Origin: Citrobacter enshiensis
Lineage (GTDB): Bacteria; Pseudomonadota; Gammaproteobacteria; Enterobacterales; Enterobacteriaceae
Direction: 5' to 3'
Assembly (NCBI RefSeq): GCF_029338175.1
Contig: NZ_CP119862.1
Span: forward strand, 2,046,001-2,110,000
Length of the DNA stretch: 64,000 bases
Shown one piece after another: positions 62,209-64,000 of this stretch (positions are counted from its first letter, which is position 1; each line of letters starts with the position of its first letter). The position numbers and the translations under genes are program-made. Under the pieces are notes generated by a model, which had not been told where the DNA came from, made no database searches, and was given only the letters and a program-made list of their open reading frames with translations.

Positions 62209-62890
62209 TCACAACGCTACTTTGTTCCACCCTTTGCCTCGATCGTCATGATAACGGTCAGTTTGCCGTTGTGTTTTATGGCCAAGTAGTTTTTGTGTAT
62301 CTACCCCCTGTTCTTTATATAGACGTTCAGATAAAGATCGTTGTTCATGGAATGTTGCGGGCGAACCTTTGCTCCAGTCAATTCTTGCTAAATCTCTCGC
62401 TTTACTAAAATTCATCGTCAATGTATTGGCTTTAACCTGTGCTCCGCGCTCTGCTTGTGAAGTTGAACGGAAAAAAATGTACTAAGTATGGACTGACTGC
62501 ATAGTCACGGCAGCGGGTTACTACATCGCGTAAACTCCAGTTAATCGCATTGAGGTGAAGAGAAAGAGGAATTGCGATTTTGCTCCCGGTCTTTCCTGAA
62601 TGACATGGAGATGATCATCCCAAATATCACTAAATTTCATACGCGAGATATCACCTAACAGCTGGCCAGTAACCAGTGCTAACAGCATGGCATTCCCCAT
62701 ATAACGATGACTGGCATCTGCGATATCAAAGATTTTTTGCCATTCTTCTAGGCTGAGGCGTTGACGGGTAATTTCCCTTCTGGGTTGCTTCGTCGCAAGA
62801 GCAGGGTTATACCCTGGTGGAACTTCGCCATAATGTTGTGCTTCCTTAAACACATCGATCAATACAGACCTTACGACTTGCGCCATTCTC
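62209..62890 (-). pseudogene. Truncated lambda-type tyrosine integrase
   Basis: A fragment of a lambda-Int-like site-specific recombinase on the minus strand. The core-binding part begins MAQVVRSVLIDVFKEAQHYG and continues RQRLSLEEWQKIFDIADASH. The first catalytic Arg is lost: the motif reads VTGQLLGDISRMKFSD where relatives have VTGQR. The frame breaks near 62560, then resumes with RDLARIDWSKGSPATFHEQR (HxxR motif), LLGHKTQRQTDRYHDDRG (with the Tyr nucleophile) and WNKVAL at the stop. The N-terminal arm-binding domain of roughly 140 residues is absent. The missing Arg and N-terminus argue for a true pseudogene, not only sequence error. Confidence 0.85.
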
Positions 62891-62904
62891 GGCTATTCGC
62901 ATAA

Positions 62905-63136
62905 CGGCAAACCAGGTGTATATCTACCAGTTGGCGAAGCTGGGGATTGTTGTAACATCGTGAGCGATACAGCACGAACAGGAATCAACGGCATTAAAAA
63001 ATTTTGGTCACTTACGGCGAAGGGCTGCATGTTCGGCAAGAACATCACCAGTCCGGCAAACCCGCGCGAGACTCAGCCGCATTTCTTCGAGTCCAGATTC
63101 CCTGAGCTGTTAAAGCTGCTTGAGACCGTTCATTGA
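62905..63136 (+). other. Open fragment between integrase remnant and DUF968 gene
   Basis: A plus-strand frame without a clear start reads ...GINGIKKFWSLTAKGCMFGK then NITSPANPRETQPHFFESRF and ends LLETVH at a TGA at 63134-63136. Composition is protein-like and the frame abuts the DUF968 gene. It may be the tail of another lambdoid gene cut by the deletion that removed the rest of the prophage. Confidence 0.35.
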
Positions 63137-63143
63137 GGTGGCC

Positions 63144-64000
63144 GTGAGAGCGTTACTGACTCCTGAAATTGCCCCACGAATGGGGATCGTATTGTTCAGG
63201 CCAGGTTCCGAGTTGATGCCCCTGTTTATGCAGGGGCGTGTCCTGCTGGAGCCAGAGCCGGAACGTTATTCATCTTTTGCCAGTGGCGTCGTTCCGGCGT
63301 CATCACAACCATTAGCGGAAGATCCCGGTATTCGGGATGTTTTCCGCAATGAATCTGTTATTCGTCGTGCTGGTGGAGTAGAGAGCCTTGAAAGCTGGTT
63401 ACTTCGGGAAAAAGGTTGTCAGTGGCCTCATTCTGACTGGCACAGCGAACACGTAACAACAATGCGCCACGCTCCGGGGGCGATCCGCTTGTGCTGGCAT
63501 TGCGATAACCAGCTGCGCGATCAGTTCAACGAACGGCTGGAATCAATGGCAACGGATAACTGTGCACGCTGGGTGCTGTCTGTTGTTCGCCGGGATCTCG
63601 GTTTTGATGATAACCATGTCGTTACGCTACCGGAGCTGTGCTGGTGGCTGGTTCGTTATGAACTGGCTGATGTTCTGCCGGAAAGCGCAGCCTGTAAGGC
63701 CCTGAGAATGCCAGAGCCAGTAGTCCAATCGGTAACCCGTGAAAGTGACCTGGTTCCCTCGGTCCCGGCCACCAGCATTGTCCATGACAAAGTGAAAAAG
63801 GTGCTCCGCGCTTAAGGTTGACCCCGGAATCACCGGAGTCTTTTATGCTGCGCCCCAAACGCCGTCGATGGGTTAACGAGAAGTACACGCGCTGGGTTAA
63901 GACACAGCCGTGTGCATGTTGTGGAAAGCCCGCCGATGATCCTCATCACCTGATAGGCCACGGTCAGGGGGGAGTGGGTACAAAAAGCGCATGACCTCTT
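63144..64000 (+). CDS. DUF968 lambdoid prophage protein (YdfU-like), 3' partial, frameshifted
   Basis: Starts with GTG at 63144 (VRALLTPEIAPRMGIVLFRP), with GAGGTG before it. The order is the N-terminal domain with ESWLLREKGCQWPHSDWHSE and CWHCDNQLRDQF, then a linker, then a C-terminal HNH-like zinc motif PCACCGKPADDPHHLIGHG. The literal frame stops at 63815; a frame change near 63812 restores PESPESFMLRPKRRRWVNEK, and an extra A in ACAAAAAGCGC near 63985 hides GTKAHDL. Close to E. coli YdfU of the Qin prophage. Its usual place is the nin-like region of lambdoid phages. Runs off the window end. Confidence 0.85.

Noticed and set aside
59037..64000. CRISPR array or tRNA gene in the accessory region
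   Set aside because: No regularly spaced repeats of CRISPR size and no cloverleaf with CCA end were seen by eye on either strand.

Overview
The window is a chromosomal segment of an enterobacterium of the Escherichia/Salmonella/Citrobacter group. Gene content, gene order and near-identical protein sequences (aspS, argS, ruvAB, lolC, potBC, phoPQ and others) support this. Citrobacter is my best guess: a second PBP2-type gene lies beside argS as in Salmonella, but sifA is absent from potB-potC, and a different small island sits there instead. The genus call is inference.

Layout. 1-2.2 kb: a GPH-type sugar transporter and a GH105 unsaturated glycuronyl hydrolase. 2.2-22.9 kb: a block that maps near 41-42 min in E. 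coli: PBP2 paralog, argS, yecM, cutC, cmoB/cmoA, yecN, yecE, yecD, aspS, nudB, yebC, ruvC, yebB, an unfamiliar membrane protein, ruvAB (LexA box), znuBC/znuA (Zur box), mepM. At about 22.93-23.1 kb the order jumps to a block that maps near 25 min in E. coli, running to 59.0 kb: hinT, ycfL, lpoB, thiK, nagZ, ycfP, ndh (FNR box), ycfJ, comR/bhsA, ldtC, mfd, ycfT, lolCDE, nagK, cobB, potDC, a small AT-rich island, potBA, pepT, roxA, phoQP (PhoP box), purB, hflD, mnmA, nudJ, an SH3-like secreted protein, rluE, icd. The junction has the polarity expected of an inversion across the replication terminus; a misassembly is the alternative. 59.0-64 kb: an AT-rich accessory region at the icd integration hot spot, with an unknown ORF, a receiver-protein plus soluble histidine-kinase-like gene pair, a degenerate lambda-type integrase and a DUF968 lambdoid prophage gene cut by the window end.

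Functional themes. Cell-envelope growth is prominent (PBP2 paralog, mepM, lpoB, ldtC, nagZ/nagK, lolCDE). The other themes are translation and tRNA modification (argS, aspS, cmoAB, mnmA, rluE), DNA repair (ruvABC, mfd), metal and polyamine import (znuABC, potABCD), and Mg2+/envelope-stress signalling (phoPQ).

Sequence quality matters for every reader. About three dozen conserved genes, including essential ones (argS, aspS, lolD, lolE, mnmA), are broken by one-base indels, mostly extra bases in short homopolymers. I treat these as sequencing errors and annotate each gene over its full span, naming the approximate break points. The accessory genes of most interest (the receiver/kinase pair, the two small potBC-island genes and the SH3-like protein) are uninterrupted.
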